Origin: Syntrophobacteraceae bacterium
Lineage (GTDB): Bacteria; Desulfobacterota; Syntrophobacteria; Syntrophobacterales; Syntrophobacteraceae
DNA length: 47,146 nucleotides
Assembly: GCA_003165235.1 (NCBI GenBank)
Contig: PLSV01000141.1
Span: 92,926-140,071 of the forward strand
Reading direction: 5' to 3'
The position numbers and the translations under genes were made by a program. The notes below the pieces were generated by a model. That model was not told the origin of the DNA. It did not search any database and worked only from the letters and a program-made list of their open reading frames with translations. Positions 1 through 7,626 of the stretch are shown one piece after another; position 1 is the first letter of the stretch, and every line of letters starts with the position of its first letter.

Positions 1-495
1 GAGCTGGAGAACTTCGCCTTCGGACATCCTGGTCGTGGCTTCGAGCAGCACCTCCAGGATTCGAATGTCCCGGTATCCCACCGCTATCTCTATGGACTTC
101 GAATAGAGAAAATCCCCGATGAGCACAACTGCAGGATTGCCCCAGACCGTGTTTGCCGAGGGTTGGCTTCGCCGCAATTCGGCATGGTCAACAACGTCGT
201 CATGCAGCAGGGTCGCCGCGTGTACGAATTCGAATACGACGGCAAGCGGGGCGTCATGGTTTCCCTTATATCCGCAAAGCCTGGAGGACAGGACCATGAG
301 CAGGGGGCGCAGCCTCTTGCCTCCGCTGTCCATTATATAGCGTCCCACAACCGGGATTAAGGGGATATCGGAATCAAGCAGGCGGTTTATTTCCTCCTCG
401 ATCCTCACAAGATCGGGACCGAGCTGGGCGCGGATCCTCTCCTTGAGGTTTTCCGGACCGGTAGGCATGAAGTTGGGCAGGGTGGAAACATCCAC
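1..495 (-). CDS. Polyprenyl diphosphate synthase, N-terminal part (cut by window edge)
   Basis: Translating the complement from a GTG at 495 gives an open frame that runs off the left edge after 165 codons. It carries the trans-isoprenyl synthase signature GGKRLRPLL, then HAATLLHDDVVD with the first aspartate-rich DDxxD motif that binds Mg2+-diphosphate, then the conserved SEGEVLQL helix. The family extends isopentenyl diphosphate units into octaprenyl/nonaprenyl chains for respiratory quinones, at the cytoplasmic membrane. The second aspartate-rich motif would lie outside the window, so chain length and exact identity (IspB/HepT-like) cannot be read. The start is uncertain: an in-frame stop lies 6 codons before the GTG, neither GTG 495 nor ATG 468 has a clear ribosome binding site. 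The family call is secure. Confidence 0.85.
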   Translation of the reverse strand, partial: MDVSTLPNFMPTGPENLKERIRAQLGPDLVRIEEEINRLLDSDIPLIPVVGRYIMDSGGKRLRPLLMVLSSRLCGYKGNHDAPLAVVFEFVHAATLLHDDVVDHAELRRSQPSANTVWGNPAVVLIGDFLYSKSIEIAVGYRDIRILEVLLEATTRMSEGEVLQL

Positions 496-740
496 TATTA
501 GAAAATCCGAATTCTATTCAGTAAACATGCCGGTTTAACCTGGTCTCCACAGGACCGGCCGGGTCCAACAAAAGCCGAAGGAGAGCCCTTAGTTAAATAG
601 CCAAAAATCCACGCTATGTCAAAGCGTTTCGCTTCAAGTGTCACCGGGATGCCGAATGACCTTTCTTGCGCCGCCATGGAAGGCGGCGCCACCAATGGAA
701 TGTGAGAACAAATTTATCGTGCGGGATTCAGGGCCTCCAG

Positions 741-1523
741 TCACTTGCCGCCATTCATTTCCAACCAGCACATGTACTTGTCCCCGCCTCCCTTGCGGGA
801 CGCGAGGTCACGGTTGCTTATCGCCTGGGCGTTGTTTGGCTCCAGCCGGAGGACCTGATCGAAGTCCTGGACAGCCAGGTCGAATTTGCACATCTGCTGG
901 TAGGTCAAGCCACGGTTGCTAAACGCCAGGGCATTGTTTGGCTCCAGCTTGATAGCCCGGTCGTAGTCCCGAGTAGCCATGTCGCCTTCTCTCTTATCAG
1001 CCCAGGCGTTGCCACGGTTGATAAACGCCACCGTATAGGACGGATTCAGAAGGATGGCCCGATCGTAGTCCGTGATGGCCCGATCGAAGTTGCCCTTGCT
1101 ACGGAAGGCCGAGCCCCGGTCGACAAACGCTCTAGCACAGTTGGGTTTTAGTTCGATAGCGCGGTCGAAATCCTGGATCGCCTTGTCGAATTCGCCCTTT
1201 TGTTTATAGGCGTAGCCCCGGTTGGCAATCACTGCCTCATCGTTTGGCTTCAGTTTGAGGGCCATATCGTAATCCTGGATAGCCAGGCCGTAATCTCGCT
1301 TATCGGCGTAAGCGAGGCCCCGGTAGTTATACGCATCCGAATTATTCGGGCTCGACTGTATAACCACAGAGCAACTACGGATAATAGTGTCCGAATCTGT
1401 TGCTTTGTAGCACTGGTTAATAACCTCTTTGATGTCATCATTTGGACTCGCGTAAACAGGCACTGCCGCCGCTGACAATATAGCTGCAAGCACCAAAACG
1501 GCTGCAAAGAATTCTTCTTTCAT
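741..1523 (-). CDS. Exported tetratricopeptide-repeat protein
   Basis: This 260-residue protein starts with a signal peptide (MKEEFF, a hydrophobic stretch, then VYASPND, likely cut after Ala). The rest is about five consecutive 34-residue TPR units with the usual W/Y-G-Y-A-F-P pattern, for example YNYRGLAYADKRDYGLAIQDY followed by similar blocks. I chose the ATG at 1523 because a GGGGGAG ribosome binding site precedes it and the hydrophobic signal begins there; an upstream in-frame extension has neither. TPR arrays are helical protein-binding scaffolds; this one should act outside the cytoplasmic membrane. Two cysteines lie close together just after the signal peptide. The partner is unknown, and the neighbours (an isoprenoid synthase and the methylmalonyl-CoA operon) do not suggest one. 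Confidence 0.82.
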   Translation of the reverse strand: MKEEFFAAVLVLAAILSAAAVPVYASPNDDIKEVINQCYKATDSDTIIRSCSVVIQSSPNNSDAYNYRGLAYADKRDYGLAIQDYDMALKLKPNDEAVIANRGYAYKQKGEFDKAIQDFDRAIELKPNCARAFVDRGSAFRSKGNFDRAITDYDRAILLNPSYTVAFINRGNAWADKREGDMATRDYDRAIKLEPNNALAFSNRGLTYQQMCKFDLAVQDFDQVLRLEPNNAQAISNRDLASRKGGGDKYMCWLEMNGGK

Positions 1524-1904
1524 TGTCGTGCTCCCCCTTAACTTAAATTTTAGCTGGATTATCCTTACGTTCTCCCCGGTATTCCTCGACAAAACACCGG
1601 GCGCTGATACTACTCATAGTGTTAACCACGATGGCAAAGGGTCGCAATAATGATTCTCAGGTATGATGCGGCGGCCGCACAGGTATTGGTCTGGAGGCAA
1701 GAGGAGGGAGGACTCAGGACAAGATGAGGGAAAATGGAGTGTCCAACAGGGGGGGCGCCGAAGCGCATGGCGCAAACTCAAGGGTGGGTGCGGCACCGGG
1801 GGATTGGACAAATAAGGAGCGCTCGAAAGCGCTCCTATTCGCCAAATTTGACATGTCAGGCTTCGCTCAAACAGCTCAACACAATGCTTCCGCCGGCGGG
1901 ATCA
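1524..1904. other. Intergenic region, no gene seen
   Basis: About 380 bases separate the start of the TPR gene from the end of the epimerase gene. I see no coding frame with a ribosome binding site. The only clear structure is the hairpin at 1815-1836, listed separately. The promoter of the TPR gene should lie close to 1524 on the minus strand, but I cannot pick a convincing -35/-10 pair. Confidence 0.5.
1815..1836 (-). terminator. Hairpin terminator of the methylmalonyl-CoA operon
   Basis: A perfect 9-bp stem (AGGAGCGCT / AGCGCTCCT) with a CGAA loop lies about 70 bases after the epimerase stop. On the minus strand it is followed by TTATTTG, a short T-rich run. This fits a weak intrinsic terminator closing the mcm operon. 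Confidence 0.55.
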
Positions 1905-2306
1905 TCATCTTTCAGACAGCTCAACGAGCACGCCGAAAGTTGACTTGGGATGCAGAAAGGCGATCTTGGCGCCGCCGGCGCCTTTTCTCGGCTTTTCGTC
2001 GATCAGCCTGATCCCTTTTGCCTTGAGTTCTTCGAGGGCGTTTTCAATATTGTCCACGCGGAAGGCAATATGCTGGACCCCCTGTCCCTTGGCTTCAATG
2101 TATTTCCCGATCGGGCCGTCGGGGGAGGTCGATTCGAGAAGCTCGACCTCGGTGTCTCCCACCGGGAAAAAGGCGGTTGTGACCTTTTGTTCGGCAACGG
2201 TTTCGCTTCCGAGGTGCGTTAGTCCGAGAATGTCGGAATAGAGCTTCTTAACTTCTTCGATACTACTTACGGCAATACCTATGTGGTCGACTTTGAGTAT
2301 CTTCAT
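1905..2306 (-). CDS. mce: Methylmalonyl-CoA epimerase
   Basis: The 133-residue protein is a full-length vicinal-oxygen-chelate (VOC) enzyme. It interconverts (R)- and (S)-methylmalonyl-CoA, linking the mutase to the carboxylation or transcarboxylation step of the propionate pathway in the cytoplasm. Visible family marks are VDHIGIAV with the first metal-ligand histidine (His8), VQHIAFRVDN with the second, and the C-terminal VLVELSE carrying the ligand/catalytic glutamate. The ATG at 2306 is preceded by AAGGAGG at ideal distance and overlaps the last codons of meaB by 4 bases, so translation is probably coupled. It is the last gene of the mcmA1-mcmA2-meaB-mce operon and is followed by a hairpin. 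Confidence 0.93.
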   Translation of the reverse strand: MKILKVDHIGIAVSSIEEVKKLYSDILGLTHLGSETVAEQKVTTAFFPVGDTEVELLESTSPDGPIGKYIEAKGQGVQHIAFRVDNIENALEELKAKGIRLIDEKPRKGAGGAKIAFLHPKSTFGVLVELSER

Positions 2307-3277
2307 GACGCCTCCTTGCATTTGGAAATGGAAAGCCACTCGCAGACAATGTCATGCATCAGAGTGTAAGGGTCGCTCTTTTTATTCATTAGTTGCTCGA
2401 CAGCGGCGTCAAGCCTTCCGTTCTGCTCCAACTGCTCTCGAACGACTCGAAAAAGCTCTCCATGAATCATCCGAAGTGTTTCACGGCTGGTCCTTTGCCG
2501 CCTGTTTTCATAAAACATGCCGGAATCGAGCAGATATTTGCGGTGCGACTCAATGGAGAGCCACAGTTGCTCTATGCCGATATCTTCGACCGCAACCGCT
2601 TTGACGACCGGGGCAGTCCAGTCGCGCTTTCTGATATGAGCATCGATTTCGATCCGCGAGCAAACTTCGCCGCAGAGCTGATCGGCCCCCTGCTTGTCAG
2701 CCTTGTTGACCACGAACACATCGGCTATTTCCATGATGCCGGCTTTCATGCTCTGGATCGCATCTCCAAGGCCGGGCACAAGAACAAGACAGGTGGTGTC
2801 AGCGATGCCGATTATGTCGATCTCATCCTGCCCGACGCCGACGGTCTCAATTATGACCAGGTCCTTTCCGAGGGCATCCAGTACCTTCACCACGTCTGCG
2901 GTGGCTTTGGCCGTGCCTCCGAGAAATCCCCTGGTGGCCATGCTTCGGATATAGATATCCGGATCGTTGGAGAGTTCGCTCATTCGGACCCTGTCGCCCA
3001 GCAAGGCGCCCCCGGTGAAGGGACTTGAAGGGTCCACGGCAATGATTCCGACCTTGAGGCCGCTTTTGCGGATGACGCGGGTCAGCTTGTCCGTAAGGGT
3101 AGATTTCCCGGCCCCCGGCGACCCGGTAATTCCCACTATGTACGCTCTCCCCGTGTGCGGGTAGAGCTTCGCCATCCATTCATACGCCCTGTCATCCTCG
3201 TCCTCCAGCCAGGAAATGAGGCGCGCAGCCGCCCGCTGAGAACCTTCCAGGATTTGGGCAGCGTAATCAACGGACAT
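2303..3277 (-). CDS. meaB: MeaB/ArgK-family GTPase chaperone of methylmalonyl-CoA mutase
   Basis: This 324-residue protein belongs to the G3E P-loop GTPases that load and protect the adenosylcobalamin cofactor of methylmalonyl-CoA mutase. The Walker A motif GSPGAGKST is at residues 52-60; ETVGVGQDE is the switch/Mg2+ region and VVNKAD is the guanine-specificity motif. An N-terminal helical region and a C-terminal dimerisation arm (about 260-324) complete the usual layout. Older annotations call the family LAO/AO transport ATPase (ArgK); the position between the mutase subunits and the epimerase settles the role here. Its stop overlaps the epimerase start by 4 bases. Confidence 0.93.
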   Translation of the reverse strand: MSVDYAAQILEGSQRAAARLISWLEDEDDRAYEWMAKLYPHTGRAYIVGITGSPGAGKSTLTDKLTRVIRKSGLKVGIIAVDPSSPFTGGALLGDRVRMSELSNDPDIYIRSMATRGFLGGTAKATADVVKVLDALGKDLVIIETVGVGQDEIDIIGIADTTCLVLVPGLGDAIQSMKAGIMEIADVFVVNKADKQGADQLCGEVCSRIEIDAHIRKRDWTAPVVKAVAVEDIGIEQLWLSIESHRKYLLDSGMFYENRRQRTSRETLRMIHGELFRVVREQLEQNGRLDAAVEQLMNKKSDPYTLMHDIVCEWLSISKCKEAS

Positions 3278-3349
3278 TGGGGTTCATTCCTTTCAGGGCG
3301 TCGGCGGAGCCTTCGGCGGCGCATGCCGCCTGGACAAGGATTTATAGCA

Positions 3350-3378
3350 GCCGCCCGCTGTGGCCGACTGCGGGCGGC
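3350..3378 (-). other. Strong hairpin between mcmA2 and meaB
   Basis: A perfect 9-bp GC-only inverted repeat (GCCGCCCGC / GCGGGCGGC, 11-base loop) begins 18 bases after the mcmA2 stop. A smaller one, GGCGGC-GCAT-GCCGCC, lies at about 3315-3330. No T-run follows, so it may be an RNA processing or stabilising element that sets different dosages of the mutase and its chaperone, rather than a terminator. Confidence 0.4.
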
Positions 3379-3395
3379 TTCGATCCGAACAGCTC

Positions 3396-3794
3396 TTAGC
3401 GTTGGCGCACGTTGTTCTGAATGAAACTGACGATCTCTGTGGTCGGCGTGCCGGGTCCGAAAATGGCGGCCATTCCTGAACGTTTCAGAAAATCCAGGTC
3501 TTCGTCGGGAATAATGCCGCCGCCCACCAGTAGCACGTCATCAAGCCCCTTCTGCTTCAAGAGTTCAATGACCCGTGGGAAGAAATAGTTATGAACGCCC
3601 GACAGGCTGCTCATGCCTACAACGTCGGCGTCTTCCTGCTCTGCGGCCGCAACGATCATCTCAGGGGTCTGGCGAAGTCCGGTGTAAACCACTTCCATTC
3701 CAGCCTCAGCAAATATCCTTGCCAAGAGTTTGGCGCCGCGGTCATGTCCGTCCAGACCAGGCTTTGCCATAATCATCTTAATTTTTTTGGCCAT
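3396..3794 (-). CDS. mcmA2: Methylmalonyl-CoA mutase, small cobalamin-binding subunit
   Basis: The 132-residue protein is the separate B12-binding domain of a split methylmalonyl-CoA mutase. It has the cobalamin signature D-x-H-x-x-G (GLDGHDRG, with His17 the lower axial cobalt ligand), then GMSSLSG and VGGGIIPDED, the usual S-L and G-G elements that hold the nucleotide tail. The ATG is preceded by GGAGGAAG. It lies 70 bases downstream of the catalytic subunit and would assemble with it into the active enzyme that isomerises methylmalonyl-CoA and succinyl-CoA. Split mutases of this type are known in archaea and syntrophic propionate oxidisers; elsewhere the two parts are fused. Confidence 0.95.
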   Translation of the reverse strand: MAKKIKMIMAKPGLDGHDRGAKLLARIFAEAGMEVVYTGLRQTPEMIVAAAEQEDADVVGMSSLSGVHNYFFPRVIELLKQKGLDDVLLVGGGIIPDEDLDFLKRSGMAAIFGPGTPTTEIVSFIQNNVRQR

Positions 3795-3864
3795 GGAATC
3801 TTCCTCCGATATAATTGTGTTTTAACTCTTGAAACCAGTCCTTGAAGGTTAAATACTCCTACGT

Positions 3865-5544
3865 TCATACGAATTCTTTGGGCCGATACTCACCATAGAC
3901 TTCGCGCCACACATTGCAGATTTCGCCTACGGTGGCCTTGGCTTTTACGGCTTCGACAACATAGGGCATGACATTTTCATCCGTCCTGGACACCTGGCTC
4001 AGCTTATCGAGCGCCGCTTTCCACTTCGCCTGGTCTCTTTCCGCGCGGTACTTTTTCAGTTCGGCGGTCTTAACTTCGCCAACGGACATGTCCACCTTGA
4101 CAAGACCGGTCGGAGGGGGCTCTTTCATGGTGTACTTGTTTATGCCTACATAGACGCGATCATTTGCTTCGATCTCCTTCTGGAACCGGTAGGCGCTGTT
4201 CTGAATCTCTTTCTGGATGAAGCCCTGCTCGATTGCGGCGAGCGTTCCGCCCATCGCGTCGATTTTTTTGATATAATCGTCGATCTCGGCTTCAATGCTG
4301 TCGGTCATGTTCTCGACATAGTAGCATCCGGCAAGCGGATCGATAGTATCGGTCGCGCCGCTTTCCTCGGCAACGATCTGCTGGGTCCGAAGCGCGACGG
4401 TTACGGCCTGCTGGGTCGGGAGACAGAGCGCCTCGTCATAGGAGTTGGTGTGCAACGACTGGGCTCCGCCAAGGGCCGTGGCGTAGGCCTGCAGACTCAC
4501 CCGAACTATGTTGTTGAGCGGCTGCTGAGCCGTGAGCGTGACGCCTCCCGTCTGCACATGGTAGCGCAACATCATCGAGCGCGGGTCTTTGGCGTTGAAC
4601 CGGTCCCTCATGACCTTTGCCCAATACCTTCGGCCTGCACGGAACTTGGCGACTTCTTCGAGCACGTTTGTAAAGGCGTTGAAGAAAAAGCTCAGCCGGG
4701 GGGCGAAACTATCGACCGGCATGCCTCGATCAATACATGCCTGGGTATAGGCGATACCATCGGCCAGGGTGAAGGCCATTTCCTGAGCGGCCGTCGATCC
4801 TGCTTCACGTATGTGATAGCCGCTTATGCTGATGGAATTCCACCTCGGAACATATTTCTGACAGAACTCGATCAGGTCGACCGTCAGCCTCATCGTCTGC
4901 TTGGGCGGATAAATATACTGGCCCCGGCAGATGATCTCCTTTAAAACGTCGTTCTGGACGGTCCCGCCGACTTTGTCCCAGGGCACGCCCTGCTCCTCTG
5001 CGATAGCCAGATACATCGAGAGCAGCACGCCGGCAGGGGCATTCATGGTCATCGAGGTGGTGACCTTGTCCAGCGGAATTTGGTTAAAAAGAATTTTCAT
5101 GTCATCGATGTGGTCGATCGCAACACCAACCTTTCCGACCTCACCCATGGAAAGCGGGTGGTCGGAGTCATAGCCGGCCTGGGTGGGAAGCTGGAATGCA
5201 ACACTAAGACCGGTTTGTCCCTGCTTCAGCAAGTAGCGATAGCGCTCATTGGTGCCCTTGGCGTCTCCAAAGCCAGCGTACTGGCGCATGGTCCAGAAGC
5301 GGCCGCGATACATGGTGGGCTGCACGCCTCGAGTGAAGGGATAGAGTCCTGGGTAGCCGAGATCGCGGTCGTAATCGAGCCCTTTTACATCCAGAGGAGT
5401 ATAGAGCCGTTCGACCGGAGTCCCGGAAATCGTGGTAAAGACAGGTCTTGCTTCGGGCGACTTCGAAAGAGTCTTCGCAACAAGTCCCTGATCCCACTTT
5501 TCTTTACCAGCTTGAATTTTCTGAAGTACCTTCTCCTCGAACAT
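3865..5544 (-). CDS. mcmA1: Methylmalonyl-CoA mutase, large catalytic subunit
   Basis: This 559-residue protein is the TIM-barrel substrate-binding part of methylmalonyl-CoA mutase, without the C-terminal B12 domain, which is encoded by the next gene. Family marks include the entry motif RQYAGFGDAKGTNERY, the Q-rich GLSVAFQLPTQAGYDSDHP strand, ISISGYHIREAG with the catalytic histidine, and the LGGAQSLHTNSYDEAL motif near residue 370. It catalyses the radical 1,2-rearrangement between succinyl-CoA and methylmalonyl-CoA. In syntrophic or sulfate-reducing bacteria this is the core of propionate oxidation. The start is supported by a GAGGAGG ribosome binding site; a 5' leader of roughly 235 bases precedes it. 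First gene of the operon. Confidence 0.96.
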   Translation of the reverse strand: MFEEKVLQKIQAGKEKWDQGLVAKTLSKSPEARPVFTTISGTPVERLYTPLDVKGLDYDRDLGYPGLYPFTRGVQPTMYRGRFWTMRQYAGFGDAKGTNERYRYLLKQGQTGLSVAFQLPTQAGYDSDHPLSMGEVGKVGVAIDHIDDMKILFNQIPLDKVTTSMTMNAPAGVLLSMYLAIAEEQGVPWDKVGGTVQNDVLKEIICRGQYIYPPKQTMRLTVDLIEFCQKYVPRWNSISISGYHIREAGSTAAQEMAFTLADGIAYTQACIDRGMPVDSFAPRLSFFFNAFTNVLEEVAKFRAGRRYWAKVMRDRFNAKDPRSMMLRYHVQTGGVTLTAQQPLNNIVRVSLQAYATALGGAQSLHTNSYDEALCLPTQQAVTVALRTQQIVAEESGATDTIDPLAGCYYVENMTDSIEAEIDDYIKKIDAMGGTLAAIEQGFIQKEIQNSAYRFQKEIEANDRVYVGINKYTMKEPPPTGLVKVDMSVGEVKTAELKKYRAERDQAKWKAALDKLSQVSRTDENVMPYVVEAVKAKATVGEICNVWREVYGEYRPKEFV

Positions 5545-5579
5545 AAGACGACCTCCTCAACGGCGAGATTCCACGTAAC

Positions 5580-5604
5580 ACCCCGCCGGTTGCATCAGCG
5601 GGGT
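5580..5604 (-). promoter_or_regulatory. Hairpin in the mcm operon leader
   Basis: ACCCCGC and GCGGGGT form a perfect 7-bp stem around an 11-base loop, about 40 bases upstream of the mcmA1 start codon and inside the predicted transcript leader. It could affect translation or mRNA stability. No B12-box or other known riboswitch consensus is visible around it. Confidence 0.35.
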
Positions 5605-5784
5605 CTGTTAAAAGAAGCACGAACTGCAACACAGTTCGGCGCCCCTGGCCATTTTCCCGGATGGAAAAAATGAACCCGAGCCGGAACACGCAAGGAGAAT
5701 GGGTAGAAAAGAGCACAGGCCGTCCCTGGCTGTAACAGGGGAGACGGGTGAATTGTGAAAATATCTTTAGTTTTCTCCTATATT

Positions 5785-5813
5785 AGGATACCAGCAGTTC
5801 ATTTACGGGTCAA
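5785..5813 (-). promoter_or_regulatory. Candidate sigma-70 promoter of the mcm operon
   Basis: On the minus strand TTGACC (complement of 5808-5813) and TATCCT (complement of 5785-5790) are spaced by exactly 17 bases. Transcription would start near 5778 and give a leader of about 235 bases before mcmA1. Read from consensus only. Confidence 0.5.
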
Positions 5814-5974
5814 CATGATTTGATGGAGACGTCGTGCAAAAAAGCAGCCGCAGGCCCGCCAAATACAATATGCCAGCGGGCGGCAGGGCTCTGTTCCGTC
5901 CTGCTTGTGCACGCGCCACATCTCAAAAACTTAAATTATTCACAGGGGATACACAACTTTTACACATTTTTCGC

Positions 5975-6004
5975 TTGACAGATTGTGAAAATACGCTCTA
6001 CCAT
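5975..6004 (+). promoter_or_regulatory. Candidate sigma-70 promoter of the small cysteine protein
   Basis: A perfect TTGACA -35 box (5975-5980) is followed after 18 bases by TACCAT (5999-6004), a 4-of-6 match to the -10 box. The start codon it would serve is at 6059, giving a leader of about 48 bases. Confidence 0.5.
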
Positions 6005-6058
6005 CGAAGCGTTGGCATTACCCCGTTCGCTTATTCATTCGCCTCCGGAGGACCAGCC

Positions 6059-6259
6059 ATGCTCGCCTTTGCCAAAACCATCGAAAGCCCGTGTAGAAGT
6101 TGCGAATTAATCGATCACGACAAGGATGTATGCGCGAAAGGCTGTTTAAGACTCAGCGCCTTTCAGGCCGCGATTCTGCTCGATGACGAGATCAACATCA
6201 AGAACTTCCAGGTCCGCAACTTCCAGACAAGGCGCCTTGCGGCCGGGAAGGCCGTATAG
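6059..6259 (+). CDS. Small protein with four cysteines, possible zinc knuckle
   Basis: A 66-residue protein starts at ATG 6059, supported by a GGAGG ribosome binding site 8 bases upstream. Its N-terminal half has Cys12-x2-Cys15 and Cys25-x3-Cys29 with two acidic residues and a histidine between them, a spacing able to hold one zinc or a small Fe-S centre. The C-terminal half is basic (RNFQTRRLAAGKAV). The gene is a complete transcription unit with its own promoter (5975-6004) and a strong terminator (6285-6318), which argues that it is real. I do not recognise the family; a small nucleic-acid-binding or regulatory protein is possible but is only inference. Confidence 0.65.
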   Translation: MLAFAKTIESPCRSCELIDHDKDVCAKGCLRLSAFQAAILLDDEINIKNFQVRNFQTRRLAAGKAV

Positions 6260-6284
6260 CGCAAACCTAACCGGGATGATGAAG

Positions 6285-6318
6285 GAGGCGGCGATTTCGC
6301 GCCGCCTCATCTTTTTTT
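6285..6318 (+). terminator. Intrinsic terminator after the small cysteine protein
   Basis: A perfect 9-bp stem GAGGCGGCG / CGCCGCCTC (6285-6293 and 6300-6308) with a 6-base loop is followed by ATCTTTTTTT. This is a textbook rho-independent terminator, 26 bases after the stop codon. Confidence 0.9.
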
Positions 6319-6465
6319 GGACGCCACTGCCCTCGAACCGGTTTTACTCGTTCGCCTGGTTACCTGTTCCACGAGTCATTTTTCATTTATTCTTGTCTCT
6401 GAACCCGGCTATGCTAAATTGACGGCTTATCAAACATGGGATCGCCATAATTCCAGGAGAAATGG

Positions 6466-7626
6466 ATGCCCATTGCAGTTAAGGAAGTATCGCTTCGCAA
6501 TATCCTGTCATTTGGACCTCAAGGATCAAAGATCGGTCTTGCGAACCTGAATGTGCTAATCGGTCCAAACGGTTCCGGCAAATCAAATCTTATAGAGGTA
6601 TTTGCTCTTCTGCGCTCGAGCCCTGCCGATCTGCGAGCCTTTATTCGCGAAAACGGCGGGGTAAGCGAATGGATTTGGAAGGGAGCATCCAAAGAGGCTG
6701 CATCGATTGGAGCGGTCATGAATTATCGCCAGGGGGCGCAGCCCCTGAGGCATTTATTGGAGTTTCGTTCTGAAAAGCAGGGCTTCACCCTGCGTGATGA
6801 GCGAATCGAAAACGAGCGGCCAATTCATGGTAAACCTTCCTTCTATTATCGTTACTCTTATGGGCGCCCAACGCTTTACACTGCGGCTGGCGAACGCGAG
6901 TTGCCGCGCGATACAATCGATCCCGATCAGTCGATTCTTGCGCAAAGGCGAGACGCAGATACCTACCCCGAACTCTTTTATCTGGCCTCTATCTATGAAA
7001 AGGTCAGAATCTACAGAGAGTGGACCTTTGGACGCGAAGCGATTTTTCGCGAACCGCAAAAAGCAGACATGCGCAATGACCGTCTTGAAGAGGATTTTTC
7101 TAACCTGGGTCTTTTTTTGAACAGACTCCGCAGGATACCCAAGGCTAAAAATGCGATCCTCGAAGGTTTGCGGGACTTATATGAGGAATTTTGTGATTTC
7201 GACATAAGCATAGAAGGCGGGACCGTTCAGGTATTCTTCACCGAGGGCGATTTTATTATACCTGCCACCAGGCTCTCGGATGGAACTCTTCGCTATCTCT
7301 GCCTTCTGGCTATCCTGTGTGACCCGGACCCGCCCCCGCTTGTCTGTATCGAAGAGCCGGAGCTCGGGCTTCATCCGGATATCCTGCCCAAGGTGGCCGA
7401 CCGGCTTGTCGATGCTTCCCAACGCACTCAACTGATTGTCACGACCCATTCGGACATCCTGGTCGATGCAATGAGCGAAAGACCCGAGGCGGTAATTATT
7501 TGCGAAAAGCACTCGGGTCAGACCACGATGGAACGCCTCAACAAGCAGAAGCTGTCCGCCTGGCTGCAAAGATACCGCCTTGGCGAACTCTGGACGCGAG
7601 GCGAGTTGGGAGGCACCCGGTGGTGA
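6466..7626 (+). CDS. AAA_21-type ABC/SMC-like ATPase (RecF/OLD-like)
   Basis: This 386-residue protein has an SMC/ABC-type ATP-binding head. The Walker A motif GPNGSGKS is at residues 33-40 after a short beta strand (LANLNVLI), the signature-like RLSDGTLRYL follows near residue 270, then Walker B LVCIEEPELGLHP and the H-loop TTHSD. The middle 150-residue insertion is not recognised. Stand-alone AAA_21 ATPases of this form are typical of two-gene anti-phage modules (PARIS, Septu, OLD/Gabija relatives), where the ATPase senses and the partner is the effector. It overlaps the next gene by 4 bases, so the two are almost surely translated together. No transposase or integrase is beside it. The start has a CAGGAG ribosome binding site. 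Confidence 0.88.
   Translation: MPIAVKEVSLRNILSFGPQGSKIGLANLNVLIGPNGSGKSNLIEVFALLRSSPADLRAFIRENGGVSEWIWKGASKEAASIGAVMNYRQGAQPLRHLLEFRSEKQGFTLRDERIENERPIHGKPSFYYRYSYGRPTLYTAAGERELPRDTIDPDQSILAQRRDADTYPELFYLASIYEKVRIYREWTFGREAIFREPQKADMRNDRLEEDFSNLGLFLNRLRRIPKAKNAILEGLRDLYEEFCDFDISIEGGTVQVFFTEGDFIIPATRLSDGTLRYLCLLAILCDPDPPPLVCIEEPELGLHPDILPKVADRLVDASQRTQLIVTTHSDILVDAMSERPEAVIICEKHSGQTTMERLNKQKLSAWLQRYRLGELWTRGELGGTRW

Larger units (their letters stand above)
5545..6058. other. Divergent promoter region between mcmA1 and a small-protein gene
   Basis: This 514-base region separates two divergent genes. It holds the mcm leader with its hairpin (5580-5604), a likely minus-strand promoter (5785-5813) and a likely plus-strand promoter (5975-6004). 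I see no further gene; an in-frame upward extension of the plus-strand small gene lacks a ribosome binding site. Confidence 0.5.

Noticed and set aside
498-695. 65-codon minus-strand frame between the TPR gene and the prenyl synthase gene
   Set aside because: No ribosome binding site and no recognisable protein pattern, so I treat the region as intergenic.
5545-5778. Cobalamin riboswitch in the mcm leader
   Set aside because: The leader was read for the B12-box and GCCACTG/GCCGGGAAGG-like elements; only a loose CCGGGAAAATGG is present and the rest of the consensus is missing.
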